This document shows positions 1-10,568 of a DNA stretch of 64,000 nucleotides, piece after piece. Origin of the DNA: Tetranychus cinnabarinus. Taxonomy: Eukaryota; Arthropoda; Arachnida; Trombidiformes; Tetranychidae. Each line of letters starts with the position of its first letter. The stretch's first letter is position 1. The stretch is taken from contig WHVY01000001.1 of NCBI GenBank assembly GCA_022266195.1, forward strand, positions 11,718,001-11,782,000. The letters run 5' to 3'. The notes below the pieces were generated by a model. The model saw nothing but the letters and a program-made list of their open reading frames with translations. It was not told where the DNA came from and searched no databases. The translations under genes were made by a program, and so were the position numbers.

Positions 1-127
1 AGTTGAGTTTACTGGTATAAATTTGATTGTAATTATGGTTCATCGGAAAAACAACATAATCATGTTGGACTTTGAATGTACAATTTGATGGTTGATTGGA
101 ATGTTTGATCATTAATTGTAATTTACC

Positions 128-1993
128 ATGGATAATAATGGACTGATGATCAGAAGCCGGACAGAGGCTAATAGTGTAATGTGGAAACGGGGTAAATTAT
201 GTTTTACAATAATACTGTTTCAAACAATTATAAGCATATTTTTAACATTGTTCAGTGTTTACGATGAAACAGCCGAATCATCTAATCGGTTAAACTCCGT
301 TTCTCCAGCTTTTGGTGGCCTTGATCCGCAAAATAATCCAATCCAAAGATATTTACCTCATCTTCAAGATCACATGGTGTTATCTTTAATTGGTTTAGGC
401 CTTTCATCGACAAGTTCATCAACCACAATGTTATCAAGTCTAGGCTTTAATCTATTGACATTTACCTTTGCCTCTTCATGGGCTTTACTTTGGCCTCATT
501 TAATTACACCAATTTGGGAAGATTCACCTTCTAAATTACAATCATCTACATCTGGATCATCTTCTTCTTCCATTTCTTTTTCAACATTCTCCTTCCTTTT
601 CTCTTCATCACCAGCTCCAGCAACTTCACCAGTTTCACCCATATCACCATCTTTATCATCTCCATCATCGATTGATGGATCCATAGATAATTCCTCTTCT
701 TCTTCACTATCATCCATTTTATCATCGCCTTACAAACACAAAGCTCCACTAAGCCAAACATATTTCCCAAAATCTCACTCTTCACTTCCATTTGATTCAA
801 ATTCATCAATGAAGCCATCTAAAGCACGACGATCAATCCAAATAACTCTCGGAATCAACTCAATCCTTCGCTCAGCTCATTATGGTTTAGGTGTTACTTT
901 ATCACTGGGAAGTCTTCAGGGTAAAGTTAGTCCTTTACAATGTTTAATCTTGGCTGTTTTCGAGGTTCCAATTATATCTTTAATTGATTACATCTTATCT
1001 TTATGGCAAGTTGCAGACGAATCCGGTGGATTAGTTATCTATGTATTCTCAGTCTACTTTGGTTTAGGTGTTTCTGCTATAATTTGTCGATTTACTCAGG
1101 CAACTCGAAGAAAAACTCAACACTATGATTCTGACCGGGAACTGTCAATCCTTTTAGGAACCATATTTACTTATCTCACATTTCCAACAGTTACCAGCTC
1201 CTATTCACTTGGTGATAAGAAACATCGTTTTGCTGTCAACTCTTGGATATCTGTAACAGCCTCATGTTTATCAGCTTTTGCAGTTTCCTCACTCCTTGAT
1301 TCAAATGATCGTTTCTCAGTTCGCCATATACGCATTGGTTCGGCGGCTGGTGGTGTAGTTGTATCTATTGTAGGCCATTACATGCTATATCCTTACACTG
1401 TTTTTGTCTCTGGTATGTTTATTGGTGGTCTATCAATTGCAGCTCATATCTATATAAATCCCTATTTACTTCATCGTTTACGCATCCATGATACTCTTTC
1501 AATGCATGCTGCTTACGGTATTCCAGCATTCATTTCTGGATTAGCCTCCAGTGGTTTTGCCTATTTAGCTGATGAAAATTCATTTGGCTTAGCATTGTAC
1601 GAATTGCTTCCTGCTCGAGCTCCACCCAAAAATTCAAAAGATCTTGAAGAGATTCAAGTAATTTTACATCGAGTCAATCCTGGATTAGGTCGTTCTGCTC
1701 GTAGTCAGGCCTTATATCAGCTTTTTGGTCTATTTTTTATCTGGGCAACCGCTGTGATTACTGGTTTATTAACTGGCCTTTTATTGGTTCAACCTGTTTT
1801 CGATCCTCCGGAAAGAATTGAATTTTTTCAAGATAATATCTATTGGGTATTGTCTGGTGAAGGTGAAGACGATTTCACTCATGGAAGCCTTTGTGAAACG
1901 GAAACTAATCCAGAAGATGTTCCTCTCAGTGATCTTCTTGGGCGAAATATCAGCAGGAAAATATCAAGATGTTCAGCAAGCTTGAATCTATAG
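128..1993 (+). CDS. Rh-family ammonium channel homologue, divergent
   Basis: Intronless 621-aa polytopic membrane protein. Rh/Amt channels conduct NH3 or CO2 across the plasma membrane. Family landmarks in order: TM1 near residues 24-43; 'LPHLQDHMVLSLIGLGL' and 'GFNLLTFTFASSWALLW' match the Rh TM2-TM3 region (QD.HV..F.GFG / GFN.L..A....WALL); then 'GKVSPLQ', 'HRFAVNSW', 'HIRIGSAAGGV', 'HDTLSMHAAYGIP', 'RSARSQALYQLFGL', 'GLLTGLLL' and a C-terminal '.PPE...F.DNIYWV' block typical of Rh glycoproteins. Two oddities. A Ser-rich low-complexity insert (about residues 130-235) sits between the WALL helix and GKVSP, where Rh proteins normally have a short loop. The first pore histidine position (SGGLVI-x-VFSVYFGL) is Tyr305, while the second (SMHAAYG, His460) is kept. 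The ATG at 128 follows an A/T-rich leader and is the first in-frame Met. I am sure of the Rh family. Transport ability is doubtful. Confidence 0.85.
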   Translation: MDNNGLMIRSRTEANSVMWKRGKLCFTIILFQTIISIFLTLFSVYDETAESSNRLNSVSPAFGGLDPQNNPIQRYLPHLQDHMVLSLIGLGLSSTSSSTTMLSSLGFNLLTFTFASSWALLWPHLITPIWEDSPSKLQSSTSGSSSSSISFSTFSFLFSSSPAPATSPVSPISPSLSSPSSIDGSIDNSSSSSLSSILSSPYKHKAPLSQTYFPKSHSSLPFDSNSSMKPSKARRSIQITLGINSILRSAHYGLGVTLSLGSLQGKVSPLQCLILAVFEVPIISLIDYILSLWQVADESGGLVIYVFSVYFGLGVSAIICRFTQATRRKTQHYDSDRELSILLGTIFTYLTFPTVTSSYSLGDKKHRFAVNSWISVTASCLSAFAVSSLLDSNDRFSVRHIRIGSAAGGVVVSIVGHYMLYPYTVFVSGMFIGGLSIAAHIYINPYLLHRLRIHDTLSMHAAYGIPAFISGLASSGFAYLADENSFGLALYELLPARAPPKNSKDLEEIQVILHRVNPGLGRSARSQALYQLFGLFFIWATAVITGLLTGLLLVQPVFDPPERIEFFQDNIYWVLSGEGEDDFTHGSLCETETNPEDVPLSDLLGRNISRKISRCSASLNL

Positions 1994-4481
1994 GATAGAA
2001 AAAAAATGAAATGATTATTAATAATATTGTCCTCATTTTTATATGTTTTATGATTATTGGAGCAAATATTTGGCCAATCCAGTATTGTATTATTATAATG
2101 GTTTAAAATTAATACAGATGTAATTTTGTATTTTTTTAATCCATTCAATTTAAAAGTTTCAAGTTTATAATAGAGAGGAAATGAAAAAATATTGAATTGA
2201 AAATTCAATCAATAACTATTAACCTCCTGAAGAAAATAGCTAAATTATCACTTTAATGACCAGATTAATATTAATCAACAAATTGTCTCTACATCTAGCT
2301 TCATCTGTTTATTAAGATGAATTAATTTCTCATTGACTGTAATTAGCGTCATAATTAATCAGACAAATCCTAGGTAACCAGGTAAATCATCGGCAAATAA
2401 ACTTAACTGGTTTAATGAAGGAAAAACAATCACATTTCTAATGATTAATTACTGTCAATACGAGTTTCTCTCTCACAGAAAAGATGAACAATTGACTTAA
2501 TTATTGCCGGTTGAAAGTTAATTGTATCGTCAATGTATTGATCTCCTAAGTTCGTATTGCTTCTAAAGGCTTCCCTATTCTAAGGCTTTCCTTGTCACTT
2601 TAATAGCTTGTCAACAGGACAGGAAATTGTAACAGTAAATGAAGTCAAGTAAATTTGAATAACTTGGCAACAGTTGATATTACCTTGAAAAAATGCTTAC
2701 ACAGCATTATAATCAACAGCTAATTATTATATAAAGGTTAAGATTGTCTTTTTTTCTTTCTCTCCTTGGCTGAAGCTTTTGTATCGTTGTTCATTTGATT
2801 TCATATGGATTGTCATTGATTTGTTTGCTGGTTCTCATATTAATCCATCCATTTATAGCTTTTAAATTATTGAAAACAGGTAATGCTAAAGATGGTAATC
2901 AACCAGAAATTTGCCACTGAATGATTTATTGACTTCACCAATTTCATATCAACTGTTCATTAACTGTTATTTATCTCATGTTCTGTGAGTTGAATCTCAC
3001 GCTATTTCCATGGTATTGTTGATTGTTTCAATTATTTTCAGTTGTCATTTGCAAAACTGGCGAACCCTTTCCTGATTATTTTTCCTGATCAAATTAGTGA
3101 AGCCATTTGAGAATTGCAATTGTTTCCTTTGAACCCAATGAGAAGCAAAAAAATTTAACCCAATCCAAAGCGCCAGTTTCAAATGGAAGCCAAAATTGAT
3201 TGATTCAATATAAACCTGAAATCTGTGAGATAGTAAAAGAAGAAAAAGAACACTCATTATCATTTGATTAAATTAATTGGTACACAAACTTGCCTGTTTG
3301 TATGCTTTTACCGTGAATTAGAAGGTTACCTGAAAAAGCTAAAGGTAAACTAAAGAAACATATTCCCAGTTTGATGTTATCTTGAGGCGGAACCAGATTG
3401 GGAAAAATGTTAGCTCCTTATTATGTTAATTAACCCAGTCCCTAAACTGTTGATACCTTTTGTTTGCCAATAATCATGGTCCTTAACATGATGATCATCT
3501 TGAAATACACTATTAACCAGGGTAACTCAAAGTAAATGGTTAAAAAACAGTGCAATGTAGGGAAAAAAATTCATCAACATGGTGAACATAAATCCTTCAA
3601 CCGTGATTCCCTTGACTTCTCAGCACGTTACAACTCTGTCACTTTGTGTTCTCTCATCTATTTCGTTTCCGCTTCCAATATCATACGGCTATTATGAAAA
3701 TTTTGATGTTTAATCAGTTTTTTTTTCATTATATTTCACGGTTAAAGGTTTACTTTCTTTTGCTTTATTCTTTGTTTCACTTTCTTTAACCTTCTTTGAG
3801 CTCTCCTCCATTTCAACCATGACTCGCTTTCTTTGCCGCCTTGATGATATCACAAGACAAAAGTGCTTCTTAAAACCTAGTAATGAGTTCAAAAAGACAA
3901 AGAAATGATAAAAAAAGTGTTTATTTCAAAAACGGTTAAATTGGTTAAATTCAATCATCTTGAAAATCTGCTTTCCAGATGACACGCAATGAAGACAATA
4001 GATTTACCAACGACCAGTTTTCTGGTTTATCAACCTCAATCAAAAATGAAATATTTTTTAACTTCAACACATGATACTAAATGAGACTTGATTTAATCTG
4101 TCAGTTTGCTATTTTTTGATATTATCAACAATATTTTTTGACTGATGAAAAAATCGATGACTTGAGAATATTTAGCTCGCTTGATGTGTATAAATTTTAA
4201 GTTCACTGTTCTAACCAGAAAAACTAATCTCATTATCATTTAGATACATAACCAACTGTATTCTGGTCATTGTTAGATAAATCCAGCAAACTATAAGTCT
4301 TATACAATATTCATTTGTATAGTTTGGCTTTTGTTGTTTGTAGGGTTGATGGACATCTCCAATAAAAGAAATAGATAAAATTCAAATTGGTTCTTACCCG
4401 AGTTAATTTTCAATTTGTATTACTGTTATATGATTTATATATTAACCAATTATCTTTTTACTCTTTTCTACCATCTGATAG
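1994..4481. other. Non-coding stretch between the Rh gene and the MARCH-type exon
   Basis: No exon or RNA gene was recognised on either strand. A+T-rich sequence with short ORFs only. If the downstream MARCH-type exon belongs to a gene starting before the window, this stretch and the Rh gene itself lie in its intron (inference). Confidence 0.4.
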
Positions 4482-4679
4482 GTCGTCTCAATTGGATTTC
4501 TTGGTGGAACCATTTTCCTGTTTGTTCAGCTTCGCCTTTATCTTTCCATTTTCATGAGGTGGCGACAATATAATCGAATCATCATAATTCACAATTGTGA
4601 TAATAAAAAGGCGACATCCAATGCTCCAAAGATTGAAAAGAAATCATCGTTTGAGCTTGATTTATCTGGAATAAAATGA
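4482..4679 (+). CDS. Last exon of a MARCH1/8-type RING-CH membrane E3 ubiquitin ligase (partial)
   Basis: A pyrimidine-rich acceptor (ctcttttctaccatctgatag) precedes a 65-codon open frame ending in TGA at 4677-4679. The translation starts with a hydrophobic helix (VVSIGFLGGTIFLFVQ) and continues LRLYLSIFMRWRQYNRIIII followed by HNC. This matches the end of TM2 and the juxtamembrane 'VQ.+VY.QL.+R..A.NRVI.VQNC' signature of MARCHF1/8/4/9-type ligases, which ubiquitinate membrane proteins in the endosome/plasma-membrane system. The RING-CH exon itself is not visible between 1 and 4481 on this strand, so the 5' exons are either before the window or missing. Assignment rests on the C-terminal block only. 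Confidence 0.55.
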   Translation, partial: VVSIGFLGGTIFLFVQLRLYLSIFMRWRQYNRIIIIHNCDNKKATSNAPKIEKKSSFELDLSGIK

Positions 4680-6486
4680 AACGTTGGATTAGTTACTAAG
4701 GGATGAATAACAGAATTACATTAGGCACAAAGATAAACCTGTAAATGGATTGCAAAGTATTATAATTACCCAAAAAATTAATGACAAATAACTGTTAACT
4801 TAATGTGATTGAAGGCATAATGTTAGTGTCTAAAGACGATAAAGTTGGATAAATGCTGCTTGTTAAATTGTTGTCTTGAATCACTCCGTCAAAATACCCA
4901 GCAAGACTGCAAGATTACTTAATGGATAATCTAGTCAATACCATTAATTACTAGTATTGTTAATTCCTACAAGAGATTACCTAAAACACAGATTAAAAAA
5001 AAGATTCAGTTAGTCTTAAAAAAACTTGTTCAACAAAAAAAATCAGTCTACTTTATTAATCAAACTCAACTTTACCGCTTAAAATAGCAAAACCGCCATT
5101 GGAAAAGGAGAGCCATCTTTGAATTGTAATTGTCATTGTGTGAAGTAAAATGTAAACAACAGTCTTAAAGTTGGATCAACTAATCAAAAGTCCCAACTGA
5201 TCTGAATTTGTATTTAAAAAGGCCTTAATTGATTAACAGTATTCCAAGTGATTAATTTTCAATCTTGTGACTCAAATGTCAATTGTGGAGCCTTTCATCT
5301 AATTGGATAATGGATAACCTTCTCAGTTGTTTTGTGCTTAAAAGCAGCTCTACTTGGATTAAGTTGCTAAAGTGAAAATTTTTCATTTCCATGGATTAGT
5401 AATTTTGATGGATTAAAACATTGACTCTATGAAAAACACCAACGAATACATTTTCTCATTGCTGAGAAAGGGTTACCTTAATCCTAGCCTTGTCAATTAA
5501 ACTTTGTAAATAAAAAGAATCCTTTGTTTTCACTTTAATTATAATTAAGATATATTATAATACTATTAGATATAATATATAGTATATATTTATAAAATCA
5601 ATCCTTGGGTAAACCTACAATTCAATGCTAATTTGATAATTTAAGTTGAAAAAAAATCGAATCAGTGATTTCAACTAAATCTCTTGCTTGTTGTTTTCAA
5701 TTAAAACTCAAGATAAACCATGTTTTCCATTCTAGCAATTCACTAATCGAGATGGTTAACTGCTTACAATTGAAAATAAAATTGATTCTCATAAATTTAT
5801 TTCATTTTTGTTCAACTTTTTTTAAGCTATTCAAATTGACTAATTAAGAGACAAGTGTAAACAACTAGATTAGCAGTCGCTATTAAAGATGATCTTCAAA
5901 TTAACTTACATTTGATACAGGTTGACGGCTTTAATAGTCAAATCAATCACAATTTGTGAATCACAAACGAATCGATAATTAAACTAATGTCAATAGATGT
6001 CGACATGCAGCAACTTCTCGTTTAGAGTATAAACATCGCCATCTATTGGGATTTCATTTATTATAAATAATTTATAGCTTTTAAAAGCCTAAAAGTCACA
6101 CTTTTATGTATCCTGTAAAAAAATAATATTTACTCTTATAAAATCTTTATTTATTTCAACCTTAAGCATAATTTGTTTTCTTTCAATTTTATTAGGTCTT
6201 TATCTCAACCCTTTATCAACTTTATTAGCTTTTCTTGATTCGACAATTGCTTTATTTTATTAGCTTTTTTCTGTTCTTAGGATTGTTTTGCTTGTTATCC
6301 TTTCAAATTCTAGTCAAGACATTTTTTTCATCGGAAACATTGTTATCGTTCATCTTCACCATCAAATTGCTTTGTTGTCTGTTGTAAATAAAATTGTTGT
6401 CGCAATTGCAATACAATTTCTTGTCATTTCAATTTTAACCCTATGTTTACCTGTTTGTGTTCCTCTCTCCATATTACCTTGACATA
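4680..6486. other. Intergenic, no gene seen
   Basis: A+T-rich, including an AT/TA-rich tract at about 5535-5600. No coding or RNA feature supported. The end (about 6150-6486) probably includes the promoter and 5' leader of the downstream phosphatase gene. Confidence 0.4.
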
Positions 6487-7309
6487 ATGTTTAAGTGAGT
6501 AATTACTGTCTTATATTTGTATGATCCCTTTAATGGCCTGTAATGGTTCATTATTAACTATACTGTTCTCATTTAAATTATCCCTAGAAATAAACGTTCT
6601 CTTGATAAATGGCTGCGATTTTCTCGCTGTGGTGAACAGATCGAAGGTACTCCTTTTGTCCCCTTCAAAGTTCCTATTCATAATGCGAGTGACAGATTGC
6701 CAAGCAATGAACGTTTCTCATTTGAAGATGTATTCAGAAAGCATCCCAATATTGGACTTGTAATTGATCTCACTAACACCACTAAATATTACAGTCCTAC
6801 AGTTATTTCACGTTTTGGTGCTATTTACTGTAAAATAGCGATGCAAGGACAAGGAACTCTTCCAGACGCTCTACAGGTTGTAGAATTCAATAGAACCGTT
6901 GGCAGCTTTATGCGAAACAATCGTAATCAACTGATTGGTGTTCATTGCACACATGGAGTCAATCGAACAGGATTCATGATTTGCCAGTACATGGTGAATC
7001 ATTTGCGAATGTCTGCAAGCTCAGCAGTTCATTCCTTTCAAGAGGCAAGAGGCCATGAAATTGAAAGAAAAAGTTACGTTGATGCCTTGTACAGAATGGA
7101 TGTCAGCTCTTATCGCAATAATTATAACAACAGATACACCAGGTAATAATCATAGTGAATCATGCATGATTACATTTGTTCAATTACTCTAATTACTTTT
7201 TATTTTTTTTGTATTCAGAAACAACACGCTTAATGCCTTGGTTCAACAAGAACGAGCCTATCCCAGAGCGATCACAACTAGAACCAGACCTAGTCGATGG
7301 TCATCGTAA
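6487..7309 (+). CDS. RNA 5'-triphosphatase/diphosphatase of the DUSP11 (PIR1) type
   Basis: Three coding exons: 6487-6494 (only 8 nt, ATGTTTAA|gtgagt), 6588-7142 (acceptor ttatccctag, donor gtaata) and 7219-7309 (acceptor gtattcag). The spliced frame is continuous and gives 217 aa. The exon 2 protein starts with 'KWLRFSRCGEQIEGTPFVPFKVP', like the mRNA-capping triphosphatase and DUSP11 N-terminus (W...G..I.GT.F..FK.PL), has 'LVIDLTNTTKYY', and carries the cysteine-phosphatase loop HCTHGVNRTG (Cys123, Arg129; C-x5-R). There is no guanylyltransferase domain, and the protein ends with a short basic tail. This fits the stand-alone RNA phosphatase that trims 5'-tri- or diphosphates of RNAs in the nucleus, rather than the bifunctional capping enzyme. 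The start choice rests on the tiny first exon restoring frame precisely (8+109 nt before the internal Met). Confidence 0.85.
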
Positions 7310-8443
7310 ACTCATTTAGGATCTATCCATTTTCATTAATTTCTGGAGACCAATCAATTTTACTAATATCTCTTTAAATACAATGTGATCATGGATCATT
7401 CAAGACTGAAGAAACAGAGATTTTATCATTACTCTCATACTACGCATGGAAATTTGAACTTACTGATCAACTTATTGTTCAAAATATATTCTCATCAAAC
7501 TAATTACCAAGTAGCTGCACGAAAAATTTAATCTGCTGATTTGAAAATTCATTTAATCGAAACTGCATGTGTATGCCAATGGGGTGTAAAAAATTTGGTT
7601 ATGAAACCAATCAACTCAAAATTTAATGAACGAAACTATTTTCCTCAACCTTTTTCAGAGATTATCATTTCAAACAAATCATTCTTGACAAATCAATTGA
7701 TTTATTTTGTTGATACAATTTTCTTTAAAGCATCTCACTGAATTTATATTGACCTGTAAATGTATTTTACAATGTATTCATTGCCAATGTAGTACAATGT
7801 AAATTATTTAACTCTTAAGGTCTATCTTTCAGAGAGATGTTTACTTTCAATTGGGTGATGTGTAAAAATGAATTGTATATAAGTACACTTCATGTTTTAT
7901 GGCAAAATGATATAATTAACAAGTTGCTTCAATTGTTATTAAAAGACTGGTTATAGAAAAAGCATTTATCTTCCAATTTTATTTACCCTGTTATTTCCAT
8001 TTACCTTATTCTATGTTTCCTCCTTGCGAACTCTTCTTCCAAGAATAAATTCAATCAGTGATTCTGTAAAATCTACAATGGATCTATGATTCGGAGAAAA
8101 GCTTAATTAGTTAGCGTACATCCAATGATCAAAATAAGGAAAAGAATTGCGAAAAGGCTTGCTAATTATTCCATTGTCAAATTGTCTTCACATTTCATTA
8201 ACTCTTTCAATTCTAGTTAATGAACATGGGATTTTAATATTTCGAGCTCAAACCTGTTATTCCCGATAAGTTGCGTGCATTATTAAAAGCAATAGCCAAT
8301 CATGTGAAGAAAGCCACTGAAATAAATCAACAATGGTAAAAACTCTTTCAGTCAACATTTTATTAATTTTAAATTCACATCTTATTTATCTTTCGCTTAA
8401 GTACTTTGTCTGTGCTCATCTTCAATAAAATAATTCAGTGAAT
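7310..8443. other. 3' UTR and intergenic region, no gene seen
   Basis: A+T-rich sequence following the phosphatase stop codon. No supported coding exon. Several AATAAA/ATTAAA-like signals occur, for example at about 7936-7945 and 8043-8050. Confidence 0.4.
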
Positions 8444-9917
8444 ATGTTAAAGCTCATCAAATATTCTTCGTTAATTTTCATATTACTTTTTTCATTCAAC
8501 TTTGGTAAGTTCAAAGCTATTTGCAAAGCGTTTTGACATGACTTTGGCTTGTTAATGTTATTTGTTAATTTTCCGATTTCTTTCTCTATCAATAGGTACT
8601 GAAGCCAAGCCAGTTGATGGAGATGTACCAGAATCAGCTGATAGCCCAGATATTCAATGGGCATCCGTACCAGAAATGGACGAAGGCTCTATGATGGCAA
8701 TGTTGAATTCAATGATCGATGTAATTCGAGCTCGCCTTAGTGGCTGGATGTATGGCTCTGTGAGCAATGATGAGGTTGAAGTTGAACAAAATGGTGGTTT
8801 TATGTCAATGATTCATGGAATGTTCTCTAGGTTAACCAATATAGCTATGGATATGATGGGTCAAATGAGACGAATGCGTGACAAATCAACAAAAGACAAG
8901 TTAACCGAATCATCATCTACAGTAGAGGAGGACATTAGTGCCTCTGTAAATGGTTCAACATTGGCAACTCGTTTGAAAAATCAAATGGATCAAACCAAGG
9001 AGCGAATTAAAGACGCCTGGAACAATTTGGTGAAAAAATATCAAAACGCAACCAGTTCTAAAATGACCAGGTTGAGTCCTGTTGCACCAAGTGAGGATTA
9101 CCATCTAATTGATGATGAAGCAAAAGCCAACATGAATTTACAATCAGATAATAAACGAGTCATACGATCAGTCAACAATGCTGATGATAACATTGGACAG
9201 TCACAAGATTTAGATTCAGAAAGCAAAAGTACTGTTTTAGCAAGATTGATTACAATGGATGAATGGTTAAGAAAACGCAGCGGAAAAGGTAAAAGTAAAC
9301 AGTTAGAGTCGTTAATTGCAAGACCAGATGAAACCGATGACCGTAAACCCAATATCTTTGATCGGATGAAAGGAGCCATGGATAATGCTCGGTCCAAATT
9401 TTTTGGAGCTATTGGTAAATTCATGAACGGATCAATGATAAACACTGATAGTGATGATGATTCAACTAATATGACGGAAGATGATCCTAAAAACTGGTGG
9501 TCAATGTTGATGCCGAAAGAGGGTTCCAGAAGGCCTGACAGAGAACCATTGAATCCTCGCAATTTATTTCCAACCAAAACAACACATCCTTTCAATATAC
9601 CAAAGACAAATAATGAAAACGACTTGATACCAATGATTCCTTCCTCTAGACCAATAGACGTTGATTGGTCTATCAAGTCAGTTGAAAGGGACGAGAGAAC
9701 CGATAAAGTGGATAATGTTGAACAGTCGCGAACGACAATTGAATTTATGGATAAATTTAAAAGTGAAATGGAAATGTTCAAATCATCGATGGATGGTCCA
9801 AATGACAATCTTGAAATGGCAATGGAAAAGCTTGCTTCTTGGGGATTATTTGTCCGCGGTTTAACTGAAAGTAAAAATCTTGATGATTTTTGGGGCAAAT
9901 TGACTCAGCAAAACTAA
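8444..9917 (+). CDS. Secreted Met- and Ser-rich protein of unknown family
   Basis: Two exons, 8444-8504 (donor tttg|gtaagt) and 8596-9917 (acceptor ctctatcaatag), give 460 aa. Exon 1 encodes a signal peptide (KLIKYSSLIFILLFSFNFG), so the product should enter the secretory route. The mature chain is hydrophilic and unusually Met-rich, with amphipathic helical stretches around 'MMAMLNSMIDVIRARLSGWM', 'MIHGMFSRLTNIAMDMMGQM' and 'MKGAMDNARSKFFGAIGKFM'. These share a Met/hydrophobic rhythm and may be degenerate internal repeats. Possible dibasic or furin-type sites are WLRKRS (residues about 245-249) and KRVIRS. Two NAT/NGS-type sequons occur. I see no cysteine pattern or catalytic motif and do not recognise a family. 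The spliced start is preferred over in-intron starts because it adds a classic signal peptide in frame. Confidence 0.7.
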
Positions 9918-10568
9918 ACAGTCAATTTTTGCATTTTTGTTAAATCTAATTTGTAACTTATTGTTTGACTCTTCCCGAGACATTTAAATCTGTATGTTTA
10001 TCATTTCAAGAAATATACATGAGTAAATGTGATAATTGTTAATCTAGTTTTGTATCTAAACAGTTACAAACATTAATCAGTTCTAATGAAATGCTGTTAT
10101 GCTTGTAAATGATTTCCTATCAATAACATTGTTTACATTTAATATTGACTCGACATTTACTATACAATTGTAGTGGGTTAATCGCTGGCCGACTTTAAGG
10201 TTAATCTGAAGATTTTATCAAAAATTTTATGGTTTACTTTTTAAATTGTCATAAATAAATTAAACTGAAGAAGACAAAATGACAGTAAATGTTGGGTTTA
10301 AAGGGATGACCCTAGAGTTTTATGTGAACATATAACAAGTCAAATGGCCATTCGATGCGTCAGTACCTTAGTGATTTTAGATTGACTCAGCCAAAGGTCA
10401 CTTTATGATCAGCAATCAGACAATATTTAAAGATAAAGATATAAGTTGTTTACACTTTCTTATTTCAGTTTTGTTGTTGACTTCATTATTTTGTGCAGAT
10501 AATGGACCAATTTGTTTAGTTAATTAATTTTACTTTTTGCATAATCGAGTGTTTCTTTTATTTAAATC
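9918..10568. other. Intergenic, no gene seen
   Basis: 3' UTR of the secreted-protein gene, then the leader/promoter of the zinc-finger gene. Nothing else recognised. Confidence 0.4.

Noticed and set aside
128..1993. Initial reading of the first gene as an INSIG-like sterol regulator
   Set aside because: The motif series HDT...MH, RS...Q..YQL and YWV and the TM2-TM3 block fit the Rh family and not INSIG.
9098..9898. Minus-strand 266-codon ORF opposite the secreted-protein gene
   Set aside because: Shadow: the plus frame has a signal peptide and splice-consistent structure; the minus frame shows no family motif.
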